This document shows, piece by piece, positions 14,017 to 24,572 of a DNA stretch of 64,000 nucleotides. Below the pieces are notes generated by a model. That model searched no databases. It was given only the letters and a program-made list of their open reading frames with translations, and had not been told where the DNA came from. Source of the DNA: Lutjanus erythropterus. Taxonomy: Eukaryota; Chordata; Actinopteri; Lutjaniformes; Lutjanidae. The stretch is from NCBI GenBank assembly GCA_020091685.1, contig CM034599.1:22377945-22441944 (forward strand), read 5' to 3'. Position numbers and translations under genes: made by a program. The first letter of the stretch is position 1, and the number at the start of each line of letters is the position of its first letter.

Positions 14017-14820
14017 ATGTGAGCGTTAGTAAAGTGTTATGAGGGTACATTTAGACAATGTCAGTGGCCAGTGTTATAGCAGCTCCTCTGAGATCCTGGG
14101 AGTAAACTGAGCTGAAATGTAGAGCTTGTAAAAGTCCTGAGGCAGAGCTTTTGGAATAAACCTAAAAATAAAAATGGGTAGCTAAAAATCCTTTTCCACA
14201 CAGGGGAGTAAAAAGTTTCTTTTGACCTTTGTGCTCACCTTGACCGAAAGTCCTCCCAGCACCAAAACAATCTCCTTCACACACCCCTACTCTCCATCGC
14301 CTTTGATCCCCAGATCAAGCTACATTCCCTGGGCTCGGTGTGTCAGATGAACCTCCTCTGTTTTCAGTCAGTCAAGCTGGCTTTGGGTACACACACAGCT
14401 TTCACTGGAGTCACTGGAGTTGCTAAAAAATCCTCTCCTACAAATATTTACCGTCTCTATCCTGTGAAAGACTATGGCAGGATTTTTGTGAGATCATATA
14501 GTCTGTGCGTGCGTCATCTGATTGTTTGTAACTCAGTTTAGGATGTAATACCAAAAAAAAAAAAGAAAAGCAAAACTGTTTTATTCCTTTACAAATACAC
14601 AATAACCTAAAAATCATGAACATTAGCCTACAGAATGGCAAGAAAAATCCGCTGTTCTTTATCAGCTTATCTCTTAAATTTCATAGCTGGGTAGGCAGAG
14701 GTTATTTCCTGGTAGTGCAGTTCCATCAGTGCACAGTTTCCTTATCTGAGCTTTAATCTCAAGGTTCGTGAGACATTTTACTGCTGAAGGTGAAGCTCAT
14801 CATTCTGTGTCTCTGTGTAG

Positions 14821-14928
14821 GTGGAGGAGGTGGTGGATGTTGGGACCTTTGCTGAGGAGGACATCCACATCCCCAGCATCTACGTCCACAGGGTTGTCAA
14901 GGGAGCCAGCTTCGAGAAAAGGATTGAG
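14821..14928 (+). CDS. OXCT1: OXCT1 exon W1 (first of ten coding exons in the window); succinyl-CoA:3-oxoacid CoA-transferase, partial gene
   Basis: OXCT1 encodes the mitochondrial matrix enzyme that moves CoA from succinyl-CoA to acetoacetate, the committing step of ketone-body use outside the liver. This exon encodes 36 residues starting [18 protein letters not shown], equivalent to about human residues 245-280. That is the end of the N-terminal (alpha-type) CoA-transferase domain. It is bounded by a TGTGTAG acceptor and a GAG|GTACAG donor and is in phase 0 at both ends. Together with the next nine exons it gives one collinear protein ending in MQQI, so the gene identification is strong. 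The N-terminal half, including the transit peptide, lies upstream of this exon and was not found in the window. The family and function are established knowledge; exon limits are read from splice signals and frame. Confidence 0.95.
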
Positions 14929-15414
14929 GTACAGAACGAGACCTTTCAGAGCTTTATAGTACAGACATTATACAACATGACCCCACACAAATGAGAACAG
15001 AAGCTCTTTTATGAACATCATTGTAGGTCATTTATTATATATCAGAAGTCTAAAGAAATCCAAGTTGAGGTATTGACATATACAGAAATTGGTGATGCCA
15101 CTATTTTCCACTGCCGCCCATATTAAAAAATATATTTCTGCATGTCTTCTTCTTGGGTTCAGTACAGTCCACAGTCAACTAGAAACTGTTTTACCTGACA
15201 CATGGAGTTGGATGCGGTACAGTGCGTGTGGAAAGCGAATTCTTACCACAGTGACACAGAGTTTCTCAAATGTTTTCTGGCACGCCCCGTTCCAAAAAAG
15301 AGAAATATCATCAATCATTCACAATAAAAGGGGAGGCAACTGATAAAAAAAAAAAGGATTCAAGTTGAATTTTTGGAAAAAAAATATGGGTCTGCATGAT
15401 GACATCACCAACCT

Positions 15415-15444
15415 TTTGTTTGTTTGTTTGTTTGTTTGTTTGTA
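15415..15444 (+). repeat. GTTT tetranucleotide repeat
   Basis: About seven GTTT units at the edge of the AT-rich interspersed repeat at 15442-15806. Confidence 0.95.
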
Positions 15445-15806
15445 GAGCTGCAATGATTGATTGATTAATTAATCAATTATAAATCAATTATTAAATTAAT
15501 CTATCTATATTAATCTATCTATCATCATCTATTTTGATATTTGATTGATCAGTTTGACTATTTTTTTACTAAAAAAAAATTAAAACTCTGATTTCAGCTT
15601 CTTAAATGTGAATATTTTCTGGTTTCTTTCCTCCTTTATGACAATAAAGTGAATGTGTTTGGGTTGTGGATAAAACGCGACATTTGAGTACGTCATCTTA
15701 GGCTTTAGCAAACACTGAACATTACTGTCCGTTTTCTGACATTGTATATACCAAACAACTAATTGATTAATGAAGAAAATAATTCGTCAGATGCAGCCCT
15801 GTTTCC
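15442..15806. repeat. AT-rich interspersed repeat with GCTGCAA / GATGCAGCCC ends
   Basis: Begins GTAGAGCTGCAATGATTGAT and ends AACTAATTGATTAATGAAG...GATGCAGCCCTG. The two ends are roughly inverted around ATTAAT-rich arms. It is related to 23953-24572 and 60773-61110. Confidence 0.6.
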
Positions 15807-16453
15807 CCATATAAATCATAGTCATTCAACTTTATTTAAGTCTGTATTTCTTCTCTGGTCATCCATGCTCCCCTGAAGTTGATTTGTATACAAGCATACT
15901 AATACTGTATAGTTATATTGATTTAGATAATTATTTTAGGAAGCAAAAAAGTGCCACCAGGGCACAGTTAAGAAACACCTTTGAACCTCCATTTGGATCT
16001 CTTAGAACTCACAATGTGTTGTAAAGAAGACCTTTATGAGTAATAAACATTTGTTAGATTTTCTGTGGTAATTAGTACAAAGTTTGCTGTGTGTTTCTCT
16101 CAAATGCCCGTGCTAAAGTGGCTTTTTTTGTAAGATCATGTTTAGGCAATTTTCAAAACTTTACCTTCATACAATTCCTCCTTTCCTTTTTTTTTCTCTT
16201 ATTCAGAACACAGATCGTGTTCCATTGAACAGTTGGCTAAATTAATTACAAAACATAAATGATTAGTCTGATAACAAAAGCGTGTAGATTTAAACCTCTC
16301 TGATTAATCCATTATAGCAGAATTTAACACTTATATCATCGTTCAGACACACATGTACTAGCTGTTATCCACATGTGTCCATGTACTTGGCCAGAAATAG
16401 CCTTTCAAGATGTTCTGTCTCTGTTCCTCATATTTATCTCTGTATGGTTCCAG

Positions 16454-16568
16454 AAACGCACAGTAAGGAAAGACCAAGAAGCGAAGCCCAAGCCAAAGAA
16501 GGACTCAGATATTGTTCGGGAAAGGATCATTCGCCGGGCTGCTCTGGAGTTTGAGGATGGGATGTATG
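16454..16568 (+). CDS. OXCT1: OXCT1 exon W2 (interdomain linker and start of C-terminal domain)
   Basis: The exon encodes 38 residues plus one base. It starts KRTVRK, runs through a Lys/Pro-rich stretch (KPKPKKD), and ends VRERIIRRAALEFEDGMY. The Lys/Pro stretch is the hydrophilic linker that joins the two CoA-transferase domains of the single-chain animal enzyme. Its sequence differs from human but its length is the same. VRERIIRRAALEFEDGMY starts the C-terminal (beta-type) domain. The acceptor is GTTCCAG. The donor is TATG|GTATCCTTTT, in phase 1, and matches the U12-type rather than the U2-type consensus (see the intron entry). Confidence 0.95.
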
Positions 16569-18076
16569 GTATCCTTTTTAAAAGAATACAAGCAATTAGC
16601 AAATTGCAAAAGCATATAACTTTTACCACAACTAGAACCACACCAGGTGTCGTCCAGTAGCCACAGGAAAAAAACAAATCTGTGTCTTTGCTTCCTTTCT
16701 TTTCAACACACTTAATGAATAATGGTGTCCTTTGGACGAGTTGATTGCACTGGCTAATTATGCTTTTTTTTCTCCATCATTTCACATTTACATGTTATTG
16801 TGATAGCATTCGTCCTTCCTTATGAAAGCAGCCTTATTTTTGAGTGGCTAATCTGTGATTATCCACTGATTATTGGACTTATTCACATTCCCCTATAATT
16901 CAACCTGACACATTTGGACCTTGGAAATGTTCAGATTTTAAAGTTCTGTGGGTTTGATCCACACAGCAGATTATTTGAGCATATTCACACGACTGTTATG
17001 ATGAGTCCACAAAAATGTTCAACGTGGTCGAAAAGAAGGCTGTGCAGTTTATGGTAGTTTCTTTTAACGCAGTTTGTACCATATTTCTCTTCATCTTAAA
17101 GGGATACTGTTTTATGCAAAGTTATATGATGTACTTATTGATAGTCAGTGTATTACCTACAGTTGTTGAACGTTGGCATGTCCCCATTTTGGAGACTTTT
17201 GGAGGAATACATGCTAAGAAGTGTACAGCTTTAGAAAGGGTCAGGAGTGAGCATATTTTGGCCCTTAAAAAAGGCCCACCCAAAAAAAAAAATCAATATC
17301 AGTTTCAGTTAACGCTATAATTACATTTTTTCACTGCTTCACCTCAGAGGAAGTGAAATCAGACAGCTTTTTCTGACAGGAAACTGCACTTGGATAAGCC
17401 AGGTATCACTCTCTCCAAATCAAACAAACACCTAACAGAAAAACAGTGATTTTACCTCACTGAAAACTAGAGGAGCTGGTCTACCACTGCCTGAAACGGT
17501 TACTTTGTTTGTATTATTGTGGGACTTTGTGATTCTGATCCAACCTTAAAAAATACAGAATACACCCGATAACACAAACAAGCTAACCATTCAAGGCAAG
17601 ATAAAATTACTGATTTTGAAAATGGAGTCTGGATGGTTTGGAAAGGACAATATTTTGCTTATGTAATGGCAGTTTCTCATCTGAAAAATACTGTCTGTCA
17701 ACAAAGTAAAGCAGCGAAAATATTCTAAATATAGCATACTCCTCACACTGATATTGTTTTTTTTTCAGGTGGCCCTTTTTTATGTAGCTAAAATATGTTT
17801 GCTGCTGAGTCTGTCCACTGCAATTCATGGTGCTGGTGCCTCTGTCTGCTTCTCCAAACTGGGGCTATTCAACCATCATCTACTATGAGTGATAGACTGA
17901 CTATCAATAAGTAGCTCATACAACCCCGCTTCAAATACTGAACTATTCCTTCAAGATGGAGAAAATCTAATACAGTATTATGCTGAAAGCTGCTTTAACA
18001 GAAATAGAACTGCCTGATTTTTACATTGCATGATCACAAATGTAGTCGTTACTATCTTTAACAAAGAGCCAATCAG
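16569..18076 (+). other. OXCT1: Intron W2-W3 of OXCT1, probable U12-type (minor spliceosome) GT-AG intron
   Basis: The intron begins GTATCCTTTT, a full match to the U12 5' splice consensus (A/G)TATCCTTT. Near the 3' end, 18054-18062 reads ATCTTTAAC, 7 of 9 matches to the U12 branch-site consensus TTCCTTAAC. The candidate branch A lies about 15 nt before the AG, within the short range typical of U12 introns. There is no strong polypyrimidine tract before the acceptor AATCAG. The intron is in phase 1. It also contains foldback-repeat copy B (17096-17952). The consensus is established knowledge; the assignment is my inference from the sequence. Confidence 0.85.
17096..17952. repeat. Palindromic foldback element, copy B (within the U12-type intron)
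   Basis: Left end TTAAAGGGATACTG and right end CTGAACTATTCCTTCAA are inverse to each other, as are the interior arms. For example, GTCAGTGTATTACCTACAG on the left pairs with the region around CATCATCTACTATGAGTG on the right. The length is about 0.86 kb. It is probably a non-autonomous DNA transposon with a TTAA-like target; no transposase is encoded. Confidence 0.8.
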
Positions 18077-18171
18077 CCAACCTTGGTATTGGTATCCCCA
18101 TGCTGGCCAGCAACTTTATAAAACCAGACATCACTGTCCACCTCCAAAGTGAAAATGGAATTCTGGGACTG
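18077..18171 (+). CDS. OXCT1: OXCT1 exon W3 with catalytic glutamate
   Basis: The first two bases complete an Ala codon begun in W2. The exon then encodes 31 residues containing [19 protein letters not shown] and [21 protein letters not shown] fits the CoA-transferase signature [LF]-[HQ]-S-E-N-G-[LIVF](2)-[GA]. The Glu codon at 18151-18153 corresponds to human Glu344 (pig mature Glu305), which forms the glutamyl-CoA thioester intermediate. The donor is CTG|GTAAGA, in phase 0. The active site is intact. Confidence 0.95.
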
Positions 18172-18924
18172 GTAAGACGCCTACAGAGAGCTTTCATCCC
18201 CCTCAGGTTTCACTGCTTTGAATCTCAACCAAACAAGCTAACGAGCAGCATATTTTCTGGCGGTCGTTTTAAGCAGCATTTAAATGTTTTCAAACTGAAT
18301 TGTGTCTCTGAGGTTGTAGCAAGATGAATAGCCATTCATTTGGGCGGTATCATTCCTAGTTGGGTTCCTCATTTGAAATGTGCTGGGTTTGTTATGTAAC
18401 AAATTGTGGCAGTTTGACACTCTCTCTTCCATTTTTTTCTTTCTCACAATCATTATTTGCCTTCGGAGCCTTCAACAAAAGGCTGCTGACGCTGCTATAG
18501 ACTGACTTCCCAATCAGTTGTGTTGACAGGAGAATGTAGGCGCCTATGCTAATGCCTTATTTGTCAAAGTTTCTTTTAATTATGAGTGCCAGTTTTAAAG
18601 AGGCTCTCCTCTCCTCTCCTCTCCTCTCCTCTCCTCTCCTCTCCTCCTCCTCTCCTCTCCTCTCCTCTCCTCTCTCTCCTCTCCTCTCCTCTCCTCTCCT
18701 CTCTCTCCTCCTCTCTCCTCCATCCAAAGGATTGCTCCTTTGATTCTCCCTGTCTCACTGATGGACACAAAGAAAATCAATGTCTCATCTAATCAGAAAA
18801 ATGTGATTGTGTCTGTCTCTCCTTCAGAGATCATGGCTGGTCAGACTGAGTGAAATTTGTGAGCATATGTGTGACAGCCCACCTGTGTGGGCTTTCTTGT
18901 TTATCTGCATTTCTGTTTGTGTAG
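18172..18924 (+). other. OXCT1: OXCT1 intron W3-W4
   Basis: A 753-nt intron from GTAAGA to TGTGTAG. Its only notable content is the CTCCT minisatellite at 18603-18722. Confidence 0.85.
18603..18722 (+). repeat. CTCCT pentanucleotide minisatellite, strand-asymmetric
   Basis: About 120 bases of CTCCT units with interspersed CTC variants, purely pyrimidine on the + strand. It lies about 200 nt before exon W4 and is a likely site of assembly difficulty. Confidence 0.96.
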
Positions 18925-18971
18925 GGCCCATACCCGCTGAGGAGGCAGTGGATGCAGACCTGATTAATGCC
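18925..18971 (+). CDS. OXCT1: OXCT1 exon W4, apparently missing three bases (in-frame stop as written)
   Basis: The exon follows acceptor GTTTGTGTAG and precedes GTCAGT. It clearly encodes the conserved EEAVDADLINA segment, but not in the phase that W3 delivers. In that phase it reads GPYPLRRQWMQT and then TGA at 18961-18963. By comparison with the human protein the exon should be 50 nt (GPYP...DADLINA plus two bases of a Gly codon); it is 47 nt. One base seems missing in the G/C-rich start (18925-18936), and two G's seem missing just before the donor. The length stays 3n+2, so phase into W5 is preserved. Other exons are clean, so homopolymer loss in the assembly is likely. A genuine null allele or a pseudogene copy cannot be excluded from this sequence alone. 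Confidence 0.85.
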
Positions 18972-20041
18972 GTCAGTTATCCTAATTAATAACTCCAAAT
19001 TATACATTTATGTATTATTACACATGGAGTTGTATAAGGTACTTAATGATGTGTATTAGTGTATTAGCCACAGTAGATGGCAGTTGGCTGGACAGGGTCA
19101 GCAACAGAAGGTTTTGTAGCCACTTACAAAACAGGTCCACAGTTAAAAATCAGTGTCACTTTAAGTGTGCACTATATTTAGAATGTTTTCCACTACTCTT
19201 TACCTTGCCTTTCCTGATGGAAAATTGCTGTTTTGTAAGACAAATATTGCTCCTCCAAACCAACAAACTCCATTAGTGAAATCAGTAATTTTACTTTTAG
19301 AACATGCGAAGTTGCTGGTCAACCGCTGCCTCGACCTGTTAGTTTGTTTGTGTTATTGTGTTAGTTCGGTGAATCCATACTATCCTTTTAAAAGACCAGA
19401 GTCACACAATAATACAAACAAACTAACAGATCGAGGCAGTGGTGACCTCTGCTCCATGTTCTATGAGGTAAAATCACTGATTTCGCCTATGGAGTTCTGT
19501 TGGTTTAGAAGAACAATATTTGGCTTATATAATGGTGTCTCTCTTGGAAAGGCTGTCTGACAGCAAGGTAAAGTGATGAAATATTCTAAATACAGTGTAC
19601 ACTTAAACTGATACAGTTTTTCCTAGATGGACCTTTTTAAGAGGCTGAAATACGCTTGCTGTTGACCCTGTCCACAGCAGTACTTTGAAGCAGAAGAGTA
19701 TCAGCACTGAAGCTCAGAAAACTGCTGGACATGCCCCGCCATCTACTGTGTGTAATACAGTGTCTGTCAATAAGTACCGCCTCACTTCAAATAATCTGAA
19801 TTATCCCTTTATTATTTTATTCATTCATTTTATTGACACACCAGTCACATTAACACTCAATGAAGCACATTCTTTTCACTTATTCATATTTATGTTTGTT
19901 TAATGTCTCTTCATTTACCTTCTTTCTGAAAATGTTCATCTGTAAGCTGTGTTGCTTTGAAATAAGTTTGTTTTCAAACTGCTATGATGAATTAATCCCA
20001 ATATTTCTTTTGCCCAAAAATCAAACATGTCAACTCCACAG
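18972..20041 (+). other. OXCT1: OXCT1 intron W4-W5
   Basis: A 1.07-kb intron, mostly occupied by foldback-repeat copy C (19023-19811). The donor GTCAGT is preceded by CC instead of the expected GG (see exon W4). Confidence 0.8.
19023..19811. repeat. Palindromic foldback element, copy C (between W4 and W5)
   Basis: The central arms CGACCTGTTAGTTTGTTTG and CAAACTAACAGATCGAGG are inverse complements separated by a short loop near 19370-19400. The right end reads CTGAATTATCCCTTTA. This is the best-preserved centre of the family in the window. Confidence 0.82.
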
Positions 20042-20113
20042 GAAGGAGACTGTCACTGTGCTGCCTGGGGCTGCCTATTTCTCCAGCGATGAGTCATTTG
20101 CTATGATCCGAGG
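20042..20113 (+). CDS. OXCT1: OXCT1 exon W5
   Basis: After one base that completes a Gly codon, the exon encodes 23 residues ([20 protein letters not shown], then MIR), followed by two bases of the next Gly codon. It matches human [20 protein letters not shown] closely. The acceptor is CTCCACAG and the donor GG|GTAAGG. It enters with two bases pending and leaves with two, consistent with W4 having a 3n+2 length. Confidence 0.95.
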
Positions 20114-20332
20114 GTAAGGCCATGAAACATGAGCTTTAAAACTTATTTGCTGACTGAAAGTTATATGTGCCTGACATTTTCTGGATTTATGTGTAGACAG
20201 CTTATTAAATACTTAATACTTAATAATTTTCATAATGCCATGAGTCACCTTTATGAACTCCTGGTGGAGTTAATGCAAAAACAAAATGAATCAACAAACA
20301 CTCCTAGAATTTTCTTAGCATCTTTTCCTCTG

Positions 20333-20668
20333 AAAAGTCCAGTGTGTAAAATTTACAGGCATTTATTGCCAGAATATGGCAGAAAAGGAATATAACGTTT
20401 AAAAGTATGTTTTCATTAGTGTATAATCACCTGAAAATAAAAATAACTGTTGTTTTTTACTTTGAATGAGCCGTTTATAGCTCGGAGGATGGAGGTCCTC
20501 TTCCATCTTCCTCCACCATGTTTCTACAGTAGCCCAGAATGGACAAACCAAACACTAGCTCCAAAGCATTTCGTTTGCATGAGTTTCACAGCCACCATAA
20601 GTTCTCCTACATGCTTGGAAGGGGAGAGTGACATGAGGTGTTTCAATCTGCAGTCTCACTGCTAGATG
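20333..20668. repeat. TTAA-type element with AGTCCAGTGTGTA end, right end missing
   Basis: Starts AAGTCCAGTGTGTAAAATTT and carries the family blocks TTTCTACAGTAGCCCAGAAT and GGACAAACCAAACACTAGC. It stops at TGCTAGATGCCG, just before the expected right end, where another repeat begins. It is related to 54156-55561 and 58510-58863. Confidence 0.75.
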
Positions 20669-21004
20669 CCGTTAGGGCTGCCGCTAACAGTCGACTAAAC
20701 CGTTAGTCGGTGAGGAAAGTCTTAGTCGTCCCTGCTTTCATTTTTTTGTTAGTCACAGAAAAAAAAACACCTCAAACTTCATTTGGGGCCTGAATTTTGC
20801 TGTTAGGCCTGGACCTTTTCTCTTCTAACACTGAAGTCACTGCCACTACAGACTGAGTAATTACTGCTTTTGCAGTTAGCATTTAACAGGCAGTTCTCTT
20901 TCTTCTCCAGAAATATATATTATATATTATTATATTATATACTATATATATATTTAAATAATTAAATTAATATCACGTGCGGCAGCTAGTCAACTAACGG
21001 CTTG
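20669..21004. repeat. Interspersed repeat with GGGCTGCCGCTAACAGTCGACT and GTGCGGCAGCTAGTCAACTA ends, plus TA tract
   Basis: The two ends are inverse to each other (GCTGCCG...GTCGACTAAACCG versus AACTAACGG with CGGCAGC). The middle includes a TA-rich microsatellite (20910-20955). It abuts the truncated element at 20333-20668. Confidence 0.55.
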
Positions 21005-21007
21005 GTG

Positions 21008-21530
21008 AATAGAGATGGGACCAATCCGATATGGTATCGGGGCCTAATATTGATATATGGCATTCATTGGGTATCGGACTGGTGACATTGATCCATCCAC
21101 ATTCTGATTGCAAGTGTCCACATTTTTTAATTGTAGTCACTACGCTGAGCAGTGCGAAGCGAGAGCTCAACTGGCTTTCCACTTTTACACTGCACTTGCA
21201 TGTAATATATGGGAGTAGTGTTCCAAACACTTAAAATGAACTGAAATGATACAAGCACATTACAAACAGTAAAATTTTAATTTTGGAGCTGAAAATGGCA
21301 ACCTTAAATTCTCAGCAATGCATCGTGGGATAATTATGCAAATGAGGGCTGTGCACATGTGAATGTCACAAGCCAGAATTCCACAATGCATCACAACGGT
21401 TGAAGGATGCCATCACAAGATATCATTAATTAATAAATAACAAGAAAATATGAGTGCTGCTAATGGTACGGTATCAATATATTCAGATCGGAACTGAAAA
21501 AAAGTGGAATGGAGCATCTCTACTAGGAAA
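21008..21530. repeat. Interspersed repeat beginning GAGATGGGACCAATCCGATA
   Basis: The left end AGAGATGGGACCAATCCGATA and right end GGTACGGTATCAATATATTC...GGAGCATCTCTA have inverted AGAGATG/CATCTCT termini. The interior contains GCAATGCATCGTGGGATAA-type words and no coding frame. Confidence 0.6.
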
Positions 21531-21590
21531 ATCTTTAGTTGGGGACACTAAATGATTTAGTGGCAGCTAGAGGTGATATTGACTGGTCCT

Positions 21591-21654
21591 GTAAAGTATC
21601 AGTGTGTAGGATTTTGTGGCATTTACCCATAAATCTCACACACTGGACCTTTAA
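21591..21654. repeat. 64-bp deletion derivative of the GTCCAGTGTGTAGG element family
   Basis: CAGTGTGTAGGATTTTGTGG is followed almost at once by CTCACACACTGGACCTTTAA. Only the two inverted ends of the family remain, with nearly all of the interior lost. Confidence 0.75.
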
Positions 21655-22568
21655 TTCAATAGTTTTTCACCTACACCGTAGGCCAGCTATGACCATTAAG
21701 CAGCAGTTGACCACAGGACATTGCTACAATTTGTAACACTGGATATGAACAAATACCGACTGTCACCAGTTCAACTAGACAGCAGCCTTGCCAATATTCC
21801 CAAGGTCCCTGGTTCTTATTGATTTGCCAGCTGTCTGAGATTGCCCACCTGCACTCCCTGCAGCATCAGTTCTGTTTGTCCACCCAGTGGAAATCCAATA
21901 GTGCTCATAAATAGCGCTGTCCAGCCACATTGGCGGAGACTGAACGGAAACATGCTGACTGTGTGTGTGTGTGTGTGTCTGTGGTTGTGTGAACACAGTT
22001 TTGAGTCCAGAATCGCTGAGAAAGAATAACACAACATATGGTGGATTGTGAGCCACATTGCCTCAAATACCACACGAGCTACTTCTCGTACCGGGATTAC
22101 TTTTAAACATGTACTTCTTTAAAACAAGGTGTTATCTCATCCTAGTCTTTAAATGTGTTTGTATGTGGTCTCACACCTCCTATGTGCATTTGAGACACAA
22201 TTAGGAATTGAGATACTTTATAATTTTACTCTAGGCAGCAGCAAGAAACCCACCTTGCATTGCTTTACATGCCTTCACCAGCTCCAGAGACATTCTTGGA
22301 TACACCTCACCTTTGACTTTGAACTATTTTGGAGAAACGGTAAAAGGGATCGCTCTCTCTGGATAAAGGAGCACACATGAATAGAGAGATAAAATAACTT
22401 AAATAACATAATAGTAACTGATTCTGTTAATACAGTGCGTTTATATGTAATTTGTAACAGGAGCAGATATGACATAGACATCAATCAGAGAGTAAATATG
22501 CAAAATCCAAGTGATATGTTATAAACAGTGGTACAAAAAGTGTTGAAAAAGACATATCAGGCTTATGA

Positions 22569-22931
<363 letters not shown>

Positions 22932-23952
22932 TAACATCAGTACAATTGGCATGCTCCACGTGCTGCTTTTGTGGCAGCTTGTGGTGCCGTTTTGTTGGTT
23001 TGAATTGTATTTTACTTGTATGCATGTTGTGTCAAGGACCCATACAAGCACAAAATGTTTGACATTTTTCTACTCTATTAATGTCAGGGAAATCATTTTA
23101 ATATTTATTTGATCCGGGCCTTTCGTGGCCATTTGGATTCCTTAAGTGTAATTGCTAAACCTAACCTGCAAAAATGTTTCAAAAGAAAACATTTCAATCA
23201 CTTAAATACTACTACTATAGAAAAGGAAACCAAATGTGAAGATGGCAGAGGGAAGCATCGTAACTCATTTTATTGAATTAAAAATGTAATTATTTTAATA
23301 AACGCATTATTATTGTAGTCATTTTCTAAAGCAATTATGTATATATTGTGTTGCCTGTAATGGTGCCCACCTGCTGTAGTTGTGCTTCATCGTACATTTG
23401 AATAATTCATCGTTACAATTATTATGAATGATGATTATTAGCAGAGACGCTGGAAGTCAGTTACGTTTGGAGGTGCTGAATACCAGCTGACTGTATGTCA
23501 AAGCAGCCAGTCTGCATTGTAGTTCACTTCACTGATAAACCACAGGATTGTTGAGTAACATTAGACTTCATGATGGTTTTTATTATACTTCCTGTGTCCA
23601 TAATGATGCTGTTTTGGTGCCCCCTCTGGCACATGGTGCCCTAGTCACAGTGTGTGACATACATGTAGTGGCAGCGCTGTATTTTAGTGAGTGTCAGTTA
23701 GTAATTAGTCTGACACACTGGTTGCATACTGCGGGTATAAGTCCTGCCATTGGACACGATATCGCAGCGTCCCCTGTCTGCGTTTTCAAAGACCCTGGGA
23801 AACCAGAACAACCTCTGAGTTGCAACCTATATGATGAAAACCGCAAATTAGCGCCTGAGACGCTAATGGTACAAACGTAAATAAGCAAACAGTTGTTACC
23901 TTTTTTTTTTGCAGTGATGTAGTCATTTATTCATTAAAGGAAACTCTGAATT

Positions 23953-24572
23953 AGTGCTGCAACCGTGATCTTCATATTTGATTAATCTGCTGATTATATT
24001 CTCCATTAATCATTTTATTCGAAACTGTTTCCTTGAGTTAAAAGTGACTTATAATTGCTTGTTTTGTCTGACTGTGGCTATGATTTACTACATTAAAACA
24101 GTATGTGGGATTTTTTATAATATCCAAAACCCCCTGAGATGCGTACTATTTCCAGAGAAATATTACAAGCACTGGACTCTACATCAATCACACTTTCTTA
24201 CATCAGCAACACTTCAATTAAAATGTAAGTAAGAGTTCACTTTGCCAAATGTAATATATTTTTTAAATTAGTTCATTGTTTGCACACATTATCATGGTTT
24301 TGCGCCTCCAACCAGCGAGGAGGTCTTGCATCTGAAACAATACATACTACTACTTATTGACACAAAAGTATGTTAAACAATGGTACATATTTGGGATATG
24401 TAATGATATGTAATGCTTAGAATATGATTTTAGATGCAGCATATCAGTCCAAAACCTTTGTCAATGTATTAGACAAAGTATAGCAGCAAGTCATCTTTGA
24501 CTAAATTATCAATGATCAAAAGATTATTTTTGTGTTAATTATCTAATTGGTAAATTGTTTCAGCTCTACTCT
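23953..24572. repeat. AT-rich interspersed repeat, divergent copy
   Basis: Starts AGTGCTGCAACCGTGATC and ends TAAATTGTTTCAGCTCTAC, matching the inverted ends of the same family. GATTAATCTGCTGATTAT and CTAATTGGTAAATTG are the degraded arms. The interior is unrelated to any gene. Confidence 0.5.

Larger units (their letters stand above)
1..14820 (+). other. OXCT1: OXCT1 intron upstream of W1 (partial)
   Basis: No OXCT1 exon encoding the segment before VEEVVD was recognised, so this is taken as one large intron that starts before the window. It holds the repeats listed separately (4120-4225, 7110-7236, 7262-7745, 8952-9050, 9861-9990, 11383-11407, 11781-11873, 13422-14016). The first ~340 bases contain repeated CTTAG/CTAAGG-type words and look like an old interspersed repeat. 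The rest is AT-rich sequence with scattered short open frames that lack coding features. Confidence 0.6.
14929..16453 (+). other. OXCT1: OXCT1 intron W1-W2
   Basis: A 1.5-kb intron, donor GTACAG and acceptor GTTCCAG. It contains a GTTT repeat (15415-15444) and an AT-rich interspersed repeat (15442-15806). Nothing else was recognised. Confidence 0.85.

Noticed and set aside
23548..23880. 110-codon open frame on the + strand
   Set aside because: No similarity to a known family and no splice or conservation evidence; it lies inside an OXCT1 intron.
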